Shown piece after piece: positions 49,070 to 61,800 of a stretch of DNA of 64,000 nucleotides. How positions within the stretch are numbered: the stretch's first letter is position 1; every line of letters begins with the position of its first letter. The stretch is from Pardosa pseudoannulata. Its lineage: Eukaryota > Arthropoda > Arachnida > Araneae > Lycosidae. The stretch spans positions 46,618,186 through 46,682,185 of the forward strand of contig CM063502.1 in NCBI GenBank assembly GCA_032207245.1, read 5' to 3'. The position numbers and the translations under genes are program-made. The notes below the pieces were generated by a model, which saw nothing but the letters and a program-made list of their open reading frames with translations, did not search any database and had not been told where the DNA came from.

Positions 49070-51650
49070 TTAAATTAAGCACAGAACTGTATTCGACATG
49101 CACAGTCCCCCCTCCCTCATCCCCTAGTTTTCTTGGTTAGAGAATTTAAATGTCTCTATAAAAGTTTAGCAAAGTTTGTAGCAAAATTTCCCAAGCACAC
49201 ACACATTTTTCTTCAAGCTCTCTTATTGTCACTTTGTAATTTTATGATGAACAGCTTGTGAACGTGTTGACTTCAGCGGCTGTAGCTGGATAACTAACAG
49301 ACATAGAGATACGAGACGAATAGTAAACTTGACGCTATGTAATATTAGTAGCTGATACTACATCCACGTGCTAGTTGACGAGCTATTTCAAAAATTTTAA
49401 AAACTCCTTGATCTCTTTATAGCCATCAGAGTAAAATAGAGGTCAGTGTACAACTACGAATTACGATTTCATACTTTTTTACTCATACTATATACCTGAT
49501 AAATTTTAAAACTTAGTTTCATATAGAACATTTATTTAACTCGGGGGAAATAATTATCTGATTAAAAAAATACTATTTTACTAAAAAAGTTTTAAAAATT
49601 TCATTGTTATGAAATCCAAATGGAATGCAGAAAGTTACACCATTTTTATTCTTCTACTAAAATAATCTGCAAATTATGCGTAATGTAATAGTAAACAATA
49701 TGTATGCATCCATGTGTTCCCATGCAAGAGAAAGTGTATATGTTCCGAGACTCAGAAATACAATTACTTTATTCCACCTGGAAAATTCGTAATCTCACCC
49801 AGTATTGCCAACCCAGAAAATCAACCATTCACTGGGCTTCCATAGCAACCATGCAATCAGCAGAGTGTCCTGTATAGCGATAAAATCCATGTGTCGTTGA
49901 AATCTTCTGCCACTGTGATACGCAAGCGGTCACGTAGATGAGTCAGATTCACTAGTTCGTGCCTGTCCGGTTTGCTTAACACTCGCTCTACTCTTTTAAT
50001 GTTCAAGCTTGTTGTAAATTATTAGTTATTTTCCCTTTATGTTACACACTGTAAACACTTGTGTTCATGCTTGCTTGTTTTACATAAAATATTTTTTTTC
50101 TTTTCCATACATTCATTATCAAACATTTAAACATAATATATTGAAGTCTATAAATGATTGGTTTCGTAAGAATTAAAATCATTTTTAACTTCGTAGTTTT
50201 ATTTCAACCTCACCAATTTTTGCCTGTAAGAAGTTTTAATAATAAATATGAAATGATGAAAAATTAGCTTGATTTTTTTCACTAGTAAATAGTACCTATT
50301 CAATTAGTATCTCTATATGTCTTCAATAAAAGTTTTGGATATCGAAGCAATATTTCTCCAAGTATGAAATATAGTCGATGTTGACTTGCTGCTCAGTATC
50401 AAAGAAGCCCAATGGCAGATAATTTAGAAGATGCCGTAGGTATATAAATGAATTATGTATAAGAGTAGTAAATAATATTATCGTAGAAGAGAAAAAATAA
50501 CGAAAAGTTTTCAACGCCAAGTATGGTAAAGTAATCTACGACCAGAACTTCTCTTAAATAAAGAGAACATGTCCTAATTCCACCGCTACTAAGAAAAAAT
50601 TATTATATAGTATTATAAATTGTTGCATGAATAACTTTTAAATATCATAAGAACTAATATCTAGAAAAAAAACCTGATATTACCCTATTTCTCAGTGAAA
50701 AAATATTATGACACCAGATTGTTTTAAATGAATCGCAATCGTGCACCAATCACGGACCCAGTATGGTAGTACACGTGTGCAGGAGATAAGATTTTTAAAA
50801 AAATCTGTGAAAAAAAATTATTTTTTAATAAACATCATTTGTACACATTGCAATATATGTCTCAATATTTCAGAGAAATGAGAGAATTATACTGAAAGGA
50901 ATTGAATAAAATACCAGAAATTTAGCACGAACCATAGTCAAAAATACTAACAGACATAAATAAAGGAAAGCTGATTGAAGATAAAGAATATCAAGGTTAT
51001 CTTGCATCATCCATCCATCTTTAAATAATAGTCTGCAGTATAGCCTCGAGCAAGTTATTTGTCTCTTTCCCCAAAATAATTACCTACTCCTTATTAATTT
51101 TAAGCGTTAAATAGAAACATTCGTATTAAATAATTAGGAATAAAAAATTTCAAATAAAATGCTATGATAATCTACTTATCCAATACGTAAAACTTGTTGC
51201 ATTGAAAAAAAAAAAAATTCCCCTGTATTTTCTCCCAATCTTGGCAAATAAGAGGAGTTCCATAATGTTAGTAACCTAGAGTTTAAAATTATTGTGTAGT
51301 TAGGATCAAGCAGGCGATAATCATTTGCACGCTGAATTGGGTGAAATTTCTTGCAACTCCATTGGAATGTTATCTAAAGTTTAAATAAAGAAGATCTAAA
51401 ATAATGGGGGAATATTATCAATGGACAAACGACAGACTAAATTAAGTTGAGTAATAATATTTCAATATTATTACTGGAGGGGGGATTAAGAACTAATCTA
51501 TACTTTATTGAGTCCTTTATGACATAATAACAGTTAGTTAATGTATAACAAATCTATTAATTTAGATAGTTCAAATTTATGTAAAAAAAACCTCTAAATA
51601 TATTTTATTTGTACACGAGAACTTGTACCTCTATAATACTTCATGAGAGC
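49070..51650. other. Receptor intron, mostly unrecognised
   Basis: A GC-richer patch at about 49780-50010 (containing GGGCTTCCATAGCAACCATG) looks like an unidentified repeat but has no clear ends. 51220-51500 is similarly anonymous. No coding domain found. Confidence 0.45.
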
Positions 51651-51659
51651 CACTTTACA

Positions 51660-51890
51660 TCAAAGTCATTGATCTCATAACCGAAGGATTGCGAATTCGA
51701 GGCTAGAGCCGGCCAAAGATCTGCCATCTTCGATAAAGGCAGCACTGGCAAGTAAAATAGGTTTGTTGTCGCAATTCCCTTCAAGTTCTCAAACAATACC
51801 TTTGTAGATGGCACGACAAGCCTGGGGGTGTTTTCCTTGGTCCCTGATCAAATTACGAGGACCCACTTTGTTAGTGTTTTCCTATAGAAT
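51660..51890 (+). mobile_element. Long SINE, family A (copy 3, truncated)
   Basis: Head fragment CATTGATCTCATAACCGAAG with B-box-like GCGAATTCGAGGC, then GAGCCGGCCAAAGATCTGCC, CTTCAAGTTCTCAAACAATA, CCTTTGTAGATGGC, and AAGCCTGGGGGTGTTTTCC. The 3' third (TCAGTCTTCAGCC onward) is absent. Confidence 0.78.
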
Positions 51891-51959
51891 TTTTTTTTAA
51901 TTTTTTAATAATCTTTAGTTCCCCTTATTTTTTGTTCTCTTTCATTCATTTTTTAAGTT

Positions 51960-52520
51960 TTAGTTTAGTTAAGTTATTTTTCATCCCCAAATCGATTCAT
52001 GGGGGTTCCATAGTGTGGGCCAATGATCCATCGCAATGACCTTTGAGTGATGGTTCTGAGGCCCAGGATTGCGACTGCCGCTTCTCAAAATTTCCTGTTC
52101 TCCTCATTTGGCTTTCCGGTTCCGAATCTCAAAGAGCAACGAGCTAAATTCTTCTCATCTTGTTCCTATTTCGACTAGCGTAGTTCGTGCCACCCTTACT
52201 ATAACCCTTAATATAACCCTTATAATTCCGACGTCAAGATCATCCAGTAGTCTTCCAAATTCCTCCTCTCAGTGCCTCTCTACTGTGTTCATTCGCGTAT
52301 TGATCCTGGGAAGCGACAGGCGAGCTTCTGGTACTTGTAGGGTGACCGGCGTTGTGGGGCGGCTATTACTTGCGATCTGCATGGTACCATGATCTTCATG
52401 ACACCATGGTAGATGCTTGGAGAGCCTGAAGGACATGTGGGCCCAGTTCGGTGCTCGATTGTCCTAGGGAGTAATGTTGGCCACCTATATGGTTCCAACA
52501 TAATAAAGTAACCAACAAAT
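51960..52520. repeat. GC-rich unclassified block, probably a transposon fragment
   Basis: Much GC-richer than the surroundings, with sharp compositional edges, starting near CCCAAATCGATTCATGGGGG. It yields a 107-codon plus frame (52069-52392) and a 70-codon minus frame (52289-52501), but neither has a domain I recognise. Position inside a receptor intron and next to a SINE suggests a mobile element fragment. Confidence 0.4.
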
Positions 52521-52696
52521 ACCTGCGGCTTGGTAATGGCGAATGCTATAAGAGTTAGTCCCCCTGCATTGGAAATAATTATAATTATTACGCTTTATGA
52601 AGTCGTAGATTTTTAGGAAATTTAAATATTTAAACTTTGTAGACAAATTTTGGGAAAAGTAAAGTAAATAACTGGCTATGTCCTATGATTAATGAT

Positions 52697-52769
<73 letters not shown>
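52697..52769. repeat. (TA)n microsatellite
   Basis: About 70 bases of TA with one TATTATA shift, roughly 100 bases upstream of the last receptor exon. Confidence 0.92.
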
Positions 52770-52872
52770 TAACCAATTATCTCAAATGAAATTCTCAAGA
52801 ATTTTTTATTTCACTAAGAAGGTTTGTCTCGTTTTATGTTAATATGTATGAAATATCTTTTTGCTATTTTAG

Positions 52873-53429
52873 GAGATTCTGTAAACAACTCGAAAAGAAA
52901 TTTCTATAGCAGCCAAATGTCCTCTGCAGAAGACTGTATTATGTGCAAATCCCCAAAATTCTCCATGAAGTGGACAAAAGTATGTGTGCAAATGCATGAT
53001 GGCTCCACTCGATCTTCTACTGTTACATCCCAGTTTCAATCTGCTCGACAGTACAGTAGCTCCGAAAGTACATCTGCTGTGACTCTTAATATGAGTTCGA
53101 ATAACTTGGAAAGACGTCTTACAATTAAAAAGAGAGTTACGTGCATGCTGTTTATAGTTGTTCTAGAATTCTTTATTTGTTGGACCCCAATATATGTAAT
53201 CAACACCATTTCTAGTTTTAAACCTGGTTTGATTTACGAAGATGTTGGATATTTTACAATATCTTTTTTTCATCTGTTGTCGTACGTGTCTTCTTGTTGC
53301 AATCCCATAACTTATTGTTTTATGAATCGTAATTTTAGACGGGAATTCATTCAAACATTCACTAGAATTTGTTTCTTTAGGCGCTCCTCTCTGAAAAGAA
53401 GCTCGGGAAGTAATCCAATCCTTAACTGA
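52873..53429 (+). CDS. CCK/sulfakinin-like receptor, terminal exon (ICL3-TM6-TM7-tail)
   Basis: Last coding exon, after acceptor TTGCTATTTTAG; its first two bases (GA) complete the Gly codon opened by the TM5 exon (phase 1). Stop TGA at 53427-53429. The 184 residues comprise a long Ser/Thr-rich third intracellular loop, the basic entry ERRLTIKKRV, TM6 (MLFIVVLEFFICWTPIYVIN), a short ECL3, TM7 with SYVSSCCNPITYCFMN, and a short tail with a basic/Cys patch (RICFFRRSSLKR), a likely palmitoylation and G-protein contact site. LEFFICWTP.YVIN is the arthropod sulfakinin-receptor form of TM6. NPxxY is NPITY. An in-frame ATG at 52824 upstream is in the intron and is not a start. With the two upstream exons 308 residues are visible; family members usually have 450-550, so TM1-TM2 and the N-terminus are missing. 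Confidence 0.95.
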
Positions 53430-53750
53430 TTTTTAAAAACAAGTATAATGATCAATACAAAACTTCAAGTATGGAATCTTCAAAACACACGTATTAAAAG
53501 CTGCATTTATTTTCATGAAGAAAATAAGTTTTAAATTTGTTAGCATTTGATGTTATAATGCAAAAGTCTTTTAAAATTTTTTACCAGGTATATATCAATG
53601 TGTCATGTTTGTGGTCTCATAACGTGCATATACTTGTTTGACCAAGAACAGTTTGCCTTTGAAAATGTTGTGTTAAATGATATTGTGAAACATGTACTTA
53701 GTAATTACGCTAGTACTCATTTTGTGTACATTTTCTTGTATATTCTGGTA

Positions 53751-53756
53751 AATAAA
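53751..53756 (+). promoter_or_regulatory. Candidate polyadenylation signal
   Basis: AATAAA about 320 bases after the receptor stop codon. The open frame 53598-53915 that spans it would be 3' UTR. Other AATAAA words exist in this AT-rich DNA. Confidence 0.35.
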
Positions 53757-53929
53757 AATAATTTATTAACTCAAGTAAAGAGCAATTTTGTAATAGCAAT
53801 CGATAAACATCCCAAACATATCACGGAGTTCGACGTTAGACTACATTTTATACAAATAATCTGGCATAAGTTCACACATAAATGTAGTGTTTTCCTGAAT
53901 AATTATCTATTATAACGTAATATAAGTCA

Positions 53930-54270
53930 ATGATCTCTTAAATATTTTACATTACTGTATTTTATGCAAATAACCCTGCCTATAAAAAACAGACTATTTT
54001 TTCAACAAAATGAAGTAGGCAAAAAGCGCTTAGTATTAGTTTGCGATATTTATAAAATGCCAATGTTTTTCTGATACTTGTTTTAATTTTAGATATTTCA
54101 ATATTAACAATTTTAGAGCTGCTTTAATTACACATTCTTAAATTTTTTCCATTGTTTGGTCACTTGCCTTTATTATTCATTTACCTATACGATAGTTATT
54201 TACCATTTTATTGTACCATATAGGTAGTCAATTTCATTCTTTATAAGGACACTATACAAATACATCCAAG
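53930..54270. other. Downstream flank, nothing recognised
   Basis: AT-rich; no element identified. Confidence 0.5.
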
Positions 54271-54350
54271 CCTTATTCAGAAATCGAACCCAAGCACATC
54301 AAGTGAAAGCGAGACTGCAACCACTAAACAATATAAGCTGCATCATTTTA
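54270..54350 (-). mobile_element. tRNA-Glu-like SINE fragment
   Basis: On the minus strand: A-box-like TTGTTTAGTGGTTGCAG, an anticodon-loop-like CTTTCAC (TTC, Glu), and a strong B-box GGGTTCGATTTC. The acceptor stem cannot be closed, so it is not a functional tRNA gene; most likely a tRNA-derived SINE head. Confidence 0.5.
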
Positions 54351-54879
54351 ACATGAATTTTAAAATTCAATTAATAGTTTTATATGATACGATGTTTCAT
54401 ATGTTTTTAAAGCTGAAATTAGCTATTATACGTAGAAACAGCCACCGGAATCTCTATAAATTTTGTTGATATTCAAGTTTGGTTTCTATTTATGAAAGTT
54501 TAATTCTGCTAGCACGTAACAGTAATTTTACACACTTTGGAATGTCACCCTTAAGTAGACAACTAAAACAACATAACAACCTGAAAGAAAGTAAATCATT
54601 GAGGTCAGTCGCAGTTTTCTTATGTATTTAAACCTGTTTCTAAGCGGCTCTTTTTCGTGCAGTTATTTATTTATTTATTTTCGTACGGCATATAAAAAAT
54701 TCTATTAGATATGAATTAAATTTAATGAACAATTTTATGAAAAAGTTACCGAATTTAAATATCTTGAAACAAATGTCTCTAACATAAACGAATTGAATGA
54801 TGAAATGGATTACCACTTGATACTGGAAAACAGATACTACTGTGGCGTAAGAAAGAACAATTTAAGAAAGATACTCCTT

Positions 54880-54960
54880 GCCTGTGACGTCCGAACTCAG
54901 TTCGGGCAAAGCAAATGTGTCAATTTTGGAATGCCCTAGCTGAGTTCGGACAAGAAAAAA
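54880..54960. repeat. Inverted repeat, 12-bp arms
   Basis: GTCCGAACTCAG (about 54889) pairs with CTGAGTTCGGAC (about 54940) across a 40-base loop; TTCGGGC and GCCC sit just inside the arms. It could be one end of a MITE, but no matching opposite end was established. The minus open frame 54862-55125 overlaps it and has no recognised similarity. Confidence 0.5.
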
Positions 54961-55309
54961 AAAACGGTATTTTAATTCCATAAAGGCCGAAATCAGTTCA
55001 TCCAATGCATTATATTTAATTTGCCATTTTCCCAATAGATAGAGATACTTTCCCGTGAAAAGTTCTGCAGTTTCGCGCCATTTGTCACTATTTCTTGGAC
55101 ACTGTAAAGGATTTGTGAAATTCAAAGAAATCTGAGGGACATGGAATTCATGACAGTTGATGTAGATAGTAATATTGCTGTATCATTTATCCAGAAAACT
55201 CAGTAATGATCACTATACTCCATTTTATGCGACTCCATTTTTCTTTTACATCACAGGTATGTACCTTTAACTAATATAGTGCTGGAGTTATTGGTATCCT
55301 CTATGAGTT

Positions 55310-55502
55310 ACTAGGCTGGAGTGCAAAGGGTTGAGTTTAATTTGGAGTTCTAAGATCTACTGTTTTGCTGCACGAAGGTCAACGAAACCAGAAACTACTT
55401 CTTAAAGCCGAACGGCTACGAACATCCATACCAGCAGTAATATTCGAGGCCAAAAACTCCAGTATCGAAAAGCAGTGGCCTACCCATTTGACCACCGCCC
55501 CC
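55310..55502 (-). mobile_element. tRNA-derived SINE, family B (copy 5)
   Basis: Minus strand in family order: CAAATGGGTAGGCCACTGC, TTTTCGATACTGGAG, TGGTATGGATGTTCGTAGCC, GTTCGGCTTTAAGAAGTAG, then CCTTCGTGCAGCAAAACAGT and CCCTTTGCACTCCAG. Confidence 0.75.
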
Positions 55503-55519
55503 CATAATAAAGGAGAATA

Positions 55520-55835
55520 ATCTTTAAATTTTTGAAAATCTTAAATTTCAATATCTCTATCAATTTGTGTCAAAGAGAAGGAGAACTATTAGTGTTATAG
55601 TTCATGGGACGAGGTTCAGATTTTACTAAATATTATTATAGAGAACGAGAGAAAGTCATAACGTTTAGAGCTTGTAATTTTCACAAAATTAAGATTTTAA
55701 AGTTGAAATTATCATAAAAGGAAAGTTTATCTTGTTTGAAACATTTTTTTTTTTACAATTGGAAGTATACTTTCAACTATCAACGGTTTCAGAGAAAAGA
55801 GCCGGTCGAGAACTTTACTATGTACCCTGCATATT
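55520..55835. repeat. Dispersed repeat R2, copy 2
   Basis: Same ordered blocks as at 37.7-38.1 kb: 'TTAGTGTTATAGTTCATGGG', 'ACGAGGTTCAGATTTTAC', 'TATCATAAAAGGAAAGTTTA', 'CTTGTTTGAAACATTTTTTT' and 'TCAACGGTTTCAGAGAAAAG', ending near TACTATGTACC. Confidence 0.7.
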
Positions 55836-56559
55836 GTAAATATTTGTTTGGGAAATCAATTTTTAGTTACATCGTTAAGTTTTGATTCATATACTTTCAA
55901 GGCACGACTTTTTTTTTTATAAGACCACTATTTACCGCATATTTTTAATGTGTTGCAAGTATTATAATTTATATCTACTCAAGTCTCAAGATATTTTATA
56001 TGAGATTTCTTTTAAGCAATCCCCATTCCCGCACAAAAACAGATTTTAAGTGCTGCAGACAGGGTCATTCCTGGTGGGTATGACGGAAATACCCCGCACA
56101 CTGGCGGCAAAATTTAGGGGCACCAAATTCGGAATGCAATAAAGACAATTTTTTAAAATTAATTAAAATCTTTGCTTAATTCAATTCATTTATAGTAAAA
56201 CATGCAAATAATATTGAAAAGTTTAAAAAATTAAACCAAAAAAAGCCTTATTATTTTTGTAAATCACTTTCAGGATGAATCAATTTGTTGGTTGTCAAAA
56301 AAGCTTCAACATGTAATTTTGACTTATCTAAAGACAGTAAAATATTACTCAATAATTTTAAATAAAAGTTCTGATTCTACCATGCTGAGCAGCTAATTTT
56401 TTAATACGATTTGTTCATTGTTTTTCAAATATAACCAAAATTAAAGAGCATTTCTTAGAATTTTTCCCTGTGATGAATACTATACGAAAAAGACTTTTAA
56501 ATTTTTAAAAGAAGAAATATTGCCAAAATTCTAAATACGTTTTCGTGATATGAGAGGTC

Positions 56560-56730
56560 GATTGTGTAACAACAGTACAAATACTGCCTGTCTAGCAGAA
56601 AAATAGTACCTACTAAGAATTATTTTTGCTGTTCTATTTTCATGATATAAAAAAGATCAGGAATGTGACAACTGTTCAAACACTGTCTGTCTAGCACAAT
56701 AATAGCCTCCACCAAGAAGTGTTATTAACA
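56560..56730. repeat. Short tandem duplication, about 107 bp period
   Basis: 'ACAGTACAAATACTGCCTGT', 'CTAGCAGAAAAATAGTACC' near 56573 recurs as 'ACTGTTCAAACACTGTCTGT', 'CTAGCACAATAATAGCCTCC' near 56680. Confidence 0.7.
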
Positions 56731-57200
56731 ATTATAATTATAGTAACATTACCAACCCACCATCAAGGCGTTCAGTAAGCTTAAGTGGATGTCTTTCTTC
56801 TGGCTTCTCCTGCTTAAAATTGAGCTAGTCTTGTTTCCATGGCAACAGACAGGCACAAGCAAGTTGGTGGAAACCATCTTTGTGATCGAACGGTAGTATA
56901 TCTGGCAGGCTTGTTAATCTTTAAGCTCAATTTCAGAATGTTAACGCCAGAGCACAGATGTGAACGGTGGTAAAGAATTGACAAAAACCAGTCACATATA
57001 ATAATGTTACATATTTTGACAAACCCAAAAACTATGTAAAAACATGAAAAATAAAAGCAATACATTAATAAGAATGAAAAATGAAGATAAAAATCCTAGC
57101 TCTCTCGAAGGTTGAAAGACGGTTCATATCCTAGTACCCTCAGGTCTGTCGGGTAAGCATTGCAAGTCAATTGGTGTAATAGATAACGCCGAGAAAATCT
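56731..57200. other. Nothing firmly recognised
   Basis: A GC-richer patch at 56755-56960 (TTCCATGGCAACAGACAGGC) may be an unidentified repeat. The minus open frame 56814-57065 has no recognisable domain. Confidence 0.4.
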
Positions 57201-57204
57201 TCTT

Positions 57205-58151
57205 TGTCTGGAGCCTCCAACCTTTTTGTGTCTAAGAGCACATTTTAGAGTATCAGTCAGAGGTCTGACATCATTTATTTTGTCAATGTAAATTTATAAT
57301 TGGACATAGTTAATAATACACACACATAATGTGCAGTAAAACGTTTAATTCCAATAATATAATTTAACTTATAATTATTGTTATATTATTGTAAAATAAA
57401 TCTTATATGTTATGCATACAAAGTCTACAAATTATAAAAATTCTTTATAAAAAATATGAACCTCAAAGTCTTGAAGTAATTAAAAACTGATAACAAATTA
57501 TGTTAATTTCCCGTCGCGTATCATTTTTTTTAACATATTACACATGGGGTTTCATCATCAAGTGGGATTTCCCCAAATCAAGTTTAACTTTAAACAAGTT
57601 TATTGACCCTATCAGTGTAGCTATATGTTTATCTTTCCTTGCAGCTCTGAGTTTAAATAATTCAGTTTATCGATCATGCCTGAAAAAATCTAAATCTGCT
57701 AGACAACGAGGTTAAATTAATTAAAAACTTTTTGATTTTTGGCATTGAGATAATTTTTTATTTCTCCAATTAAATTTATAAATCAGGCAAGAACTTTTCC
57801 TTTACTAAGCCAGCGTACTTCAATATGCAGAATGAAATCAAGATCTTAAGGATTTTCTAATAGGGTCATGAAAAAGTGATGTTGCAAAGGAGCTGCATAA
57901 ATTAAGTTTACTAATTTTATAATTATTTTCATGGAGTATCCAAAGGATAGTATGCTACCAGACAAAACTTCCTGGTGGATATAACAGTGCTACAACATAA
58001 TAATTTGGAAATTATTCATCTTTTATGAAGAGGACAATAAATCCATTGTCATTACCAATTATTGCCGGTGTCTCATCAGTGGTTATCGTAGACTGCTTCT
58101 GGAGAGTCATCTTTTGACTTTTGATTTATTATATATATATTATATATATAT

Positions 58152-58197
<46 letters not shown>

Positions 58198-58820
58198 AAT
58201 CTTGAACTGTTGTTCGTCCTTTATTGGATAATAGATTTAGTAAATCTTCTTTTACAGTAAAGTCACTAAATACCATTTTCACAGTAACTGCTAACTGTGC
58301 TGTATCTGAAAGGTCTGTAGACAAGTCATATAGTAGTAATAACTACTCACATATTTATCAGTCAATCTTTAATTGACTTTGCATTTTCTTTGAAATGGAA
58401 TGTATTCATTTTGTGGCGGACTTGTGGTAGCCTCATAATTTTAAATCTTGCATGCCTGACATGATCTCCCGTTTGTTGGAAAATCCCACAAATTGGCACT
58501 AGTAAGGAATGCTCTTTTTAATAACTCACCAAACTGGAAAGGTATTTTTCTTCTTTGGAAATATGCGAGAAATTTTTAAAAGAAGCAATAGTGTGACTTT
58601 TAGATTTCAACAGAGTCCTACGTAAAACTAACAATTAACCTGACAGATTTCATTACAACGGATCTATTTTAGTCTTTCTTAAACGAGGTAGCATGAATTA
58701 ACAAAAAATAATATTCAACATTGTTCCTTTTCGGCACTGCGATACTACTTTCACTCAACAAATACGTTTGTCTTTTGAATCGAAGAAGTAATATGAATCC
58801 TCCCCCTTAGTATTAAAATT
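57205..58820 (-). pseudogene. hAT-superfamily transposase relic
   Basis: Minus strand, many stops and frameshifts, but blocks of a hAT transposase of the type co-opted in ZBED5/SCAND3/GTF2IRD2 genes appear in order. They are DSYYFFDSKDKRIC (about 58790, BED-finger region), SRIF.KKKNTFPVW-like and ISKKMQSQLK (58560-58380), LSTDLSDTAQLAVTVKMVF then SDFTVKEDLLNLL (58330-58220), STITTDETPAIIGNDNGF (58095-58040), and LADLDFFRHDR, ARKDKHIATLIGSINLFKVK (57700-57560). A (TA)n tract interrupts the coding sequence at 58126-58193. The 3' edge near 57205-57250 reads on the plus strand CCTCCAACCTTTTTGTGTC, resembling hAT termini. The 5' end was not found. Confidence 0.85.
58126..58193. repeat. (TA)n microsatellite inside the hAT relic
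   Basis: About 65 bases of TA with two TATTATA/TAATATA shifts, splitting the transposase between the KGRTTVQDL and STITTDE blocks. Creates Ile-Tyr runs in the local open frame. Confidence 0.92.
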
Positions 58821-58829
58821 ATAGGTCGA

Positions 58830-61800
58830 TTGTCTTTTGATCCACTAATTTTGGGATAAAAATAAGGAAGTATTTATAAAACGAATCGGGTAGGCGTAGC
58901 ATACAAAAAAATATGAACATATAATTATGAATAAATAATGATATGGATACGTGGAATGAACGTTTATATCACAGCACAAATCATACTAATGTCTAACTCT
59001 GCCGAGATGAGCTCTATACAAATATTTGTGTTACAACTGCAATCAAAGAAACATCCAGTTCATTTCATTTTAGGTATGAAGAATTAGGTTGGCGGAGATT
59101 TGGCACGAAGAGAAAAGAGATCGGTTGAATTTCGCTTTGTGCTTTTATCTGTGTTTGATGCCATTTCTACTATTAAGTGATTAATCATTAAAAAAAAACT
59201 TTTACAGAGTTTTATTAAAAACTGATTTTTTTTCAGCACAGAGGCGGGCTAGCGTAAAATGTTCAGCAAGCGCTATGGTGCCCGCGGTCATAGAATCGGG
59301 GACTCTTGGTTTATACGATTGCCTCTCTCCTGAAAAATAAAACTCGCCCAGAGTAAACATAATTCTACAAAATATTTTTTAGTTTTTTAACATACTATTC
59401 CCAATTTCAAAAATCATGTACCTGTCACCTTCTAAAGATAAAAAATATACCTTTTTTTTATAAAATAAAACCTAATTATTTGTGGCTATACTACACTCCC
59501 TTCAAAATATTATCTATTGGCATCTTACAGAACTGCATTAGGTATACAAATATGTAACAAAGCTTCATTTTGTTCCTATTTTCCAGGGTGAGGAATCCAT
59601 TTCAGGTTATTTTGACTTTTTACATGGATTGCAAATTCAAATGAAAAGATACTTTGTAAAAGTGTATTATAAATAATATTAAAATATACTAAAATAAAAA
59701 TCAATGTTGCAATTAATATTTATTACAGGATCGTCTCATTAGTTCTTAACCTCCAATTTGGCAATTTTTCTTAACAATACTTTTTCGCAATATTCAGAAA
59801 TATTTCAAAACATAAAGAAAAGTTGAATACTTTTGTAAAATTAATACTCCGCTCTTACAAAAAGCAAAAATAGAGAAAGAATGAACTGAGACAGCCTTTT
59901 TGTATCTACTAATGAGCTGCTTTATTAATGCGACTGAAACTTGGTGGCCGAACTCATCAATAGACAAAGCTATTTGTGCTTTATTTGCGTTGGCTTTGCA
60001 TTTATTGCTATATTTTATCCAAAAGTTTTTCTCATACGTTTTGACGTTCACCGAACATTGGCTTTTTTCCTCTCAATAGGTCTGCTTAAACTGCTAGTGA
60101 ATATGGCCACTAAATTTCACTTTCATTGATAAAGCCACAAAGCAACTGCCTGCCTTTAATATTTATTTGTATCTTAATTACATTGATTTTGCGTTTATTT
60201 CTATACATTGTCATACAGGTTCTCCTTTTCTTCTCCTAGATTGAAGATGCTATGAAAATTGCTACTAATAAAATAAATTTTAGAATACAAAATAAAGAAA
60301 TAAAGAAACAGATAGAAACGAAACTAAATAATTTCTAGATTTCTGACGGCAGACAAAAAGACGTAATCAATCTCTGGAAATTACAAGAGATATTTACAAT
60401 TTTAAAAAAGAATGCTTCAAGTTTTAACTTTCCCAGATCCATAGAAAAATAAAAGCTGACACGCATTTTAATTTTGTCACACTTCTTAGCAAAAAAGATA
60501 ATTTGATCAATCAGTTTATTACAATCTATTACATTAAATGATGTCACACGAAGTCTCACCACCACCGTTTGTACGAAGTGGATGAAACATTCTTTCGGAT
60601 TATCTTGAAAACACAACTATTCAGAGAAGATCAAGATGAAACAAATGTATAATTCTCTTTTGTTAACATTTACAGACATTTTATTTTGCCATTGTATGAA
60701 CTACCACCTCTTTTTTTTTTCAGCCAGCTTCCGAGAGTTACATCTCAGTATAAGGTCAAATTTTCACTTGGACTTTTATTATTATAAGTTGCCCTGTGAT
60801 ATTGGCTATAAAATTATATATTAGAAGTTTGAGTATAGTTCACACAAACGCAGTTGTAGAGTACTTTATTTACATACTTATATTTGGTCGTCAGTTCATT
60901 TTTTTTAAAACTTAATTTGCACCGTTACATTTTTACATTTCTCTTTGGAAAGCTACATTTTATCTGTAAATTTCGTAAGATATTGATTTAAGTTGCAGGA
61001 ATTATGATGAAAAACTCGTAAAAAATTACAATGCTCAAGAAAACCTTTTATAACATTTTTGATTTATGAGCTATATTTAATCTCTGTGAGCTATAATCTC
61101 ACAATCATCGGCCAATAGCCAGATAATTTTTATTAAAAAGTTACAAATAATTTCCAGCTATTTATGATACAGGATTATATAATTTTTTTTCGTGTGTGAA
61201 TGGTTAACTAAACAAGTTCTGGAAACTTCATTGGAAAATATGGCCTTTAGAATGTTCTTTATATGCTTTAAATCGCATAGAAAATTTAATTCTTTGAATA
61301 TTTGGAAGATTTAATGAAAATATTTAAAGTTTTGTTATATACACATCTGATACAGTGTTGGGTCATGGTCACATGGTATTTTACCTATAATACACTAATA
61401 ATATGAACCGGGACTTAGCCATAGTCGTCTATTCAACTTTCAACTTGTGTTAGTCATTGTTATACATTTGCAAATGAAGAAGGCTCCTATCATATCTTTA
61501 ATGTCTACCCCTCTGTTTATAATTTGCATACTGCAGATTTAATTGACGATAGTGATATCAATTAAATTGAAATAAGAATTCAACAATAAAAAATTTCCTA
61601 AAGCGTTTTTGGATTTTTCTAATTATTATAGAACTAACATTTAACTGGAAATTATAACGGTAGGTTTATTTCTTCGTTAACAAAATGTATTATTTGTGTA
61701 TCAAAAAGTTTTATAACAAAACTTAAAAGCTGCAAGTCATTTCAATTTTATTGCTCTTGAAGAATTTTCATGAATTAAAAGCTGTGAACAGAATTTCCCA

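Noticed and set aside
52069..52392. 107-codon frame in the GC-rich block
   Set aside because: No recognisable domain; composition alone explains the open frame, and it lies within a receptor intron beside SINE sequence.
52824..52872. ATG at 52824 as the start of a separate 201-residue protein
   Set aside because: The GPCR similarity begins after the acceptor at 52871-52872; the upstream codons are intronic.
53598..53915. 105-codon frame downstream of the receptor
   Set aside because: Falls in the likely 3' UTR; no domain, and it overlaps a candidate polyadenylation signal.
57500..57715. 71-codon plus-strand frame as a gene
   Set aside because: It is antisense to the LADLDFF block of the hAT relic.
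59794..60129. Overlapping open frames on both strands near 59.8-60.1 kb
   Set aside because: No domain, no convincing splice sites, and no repeat copy to compare with; left unassigned.
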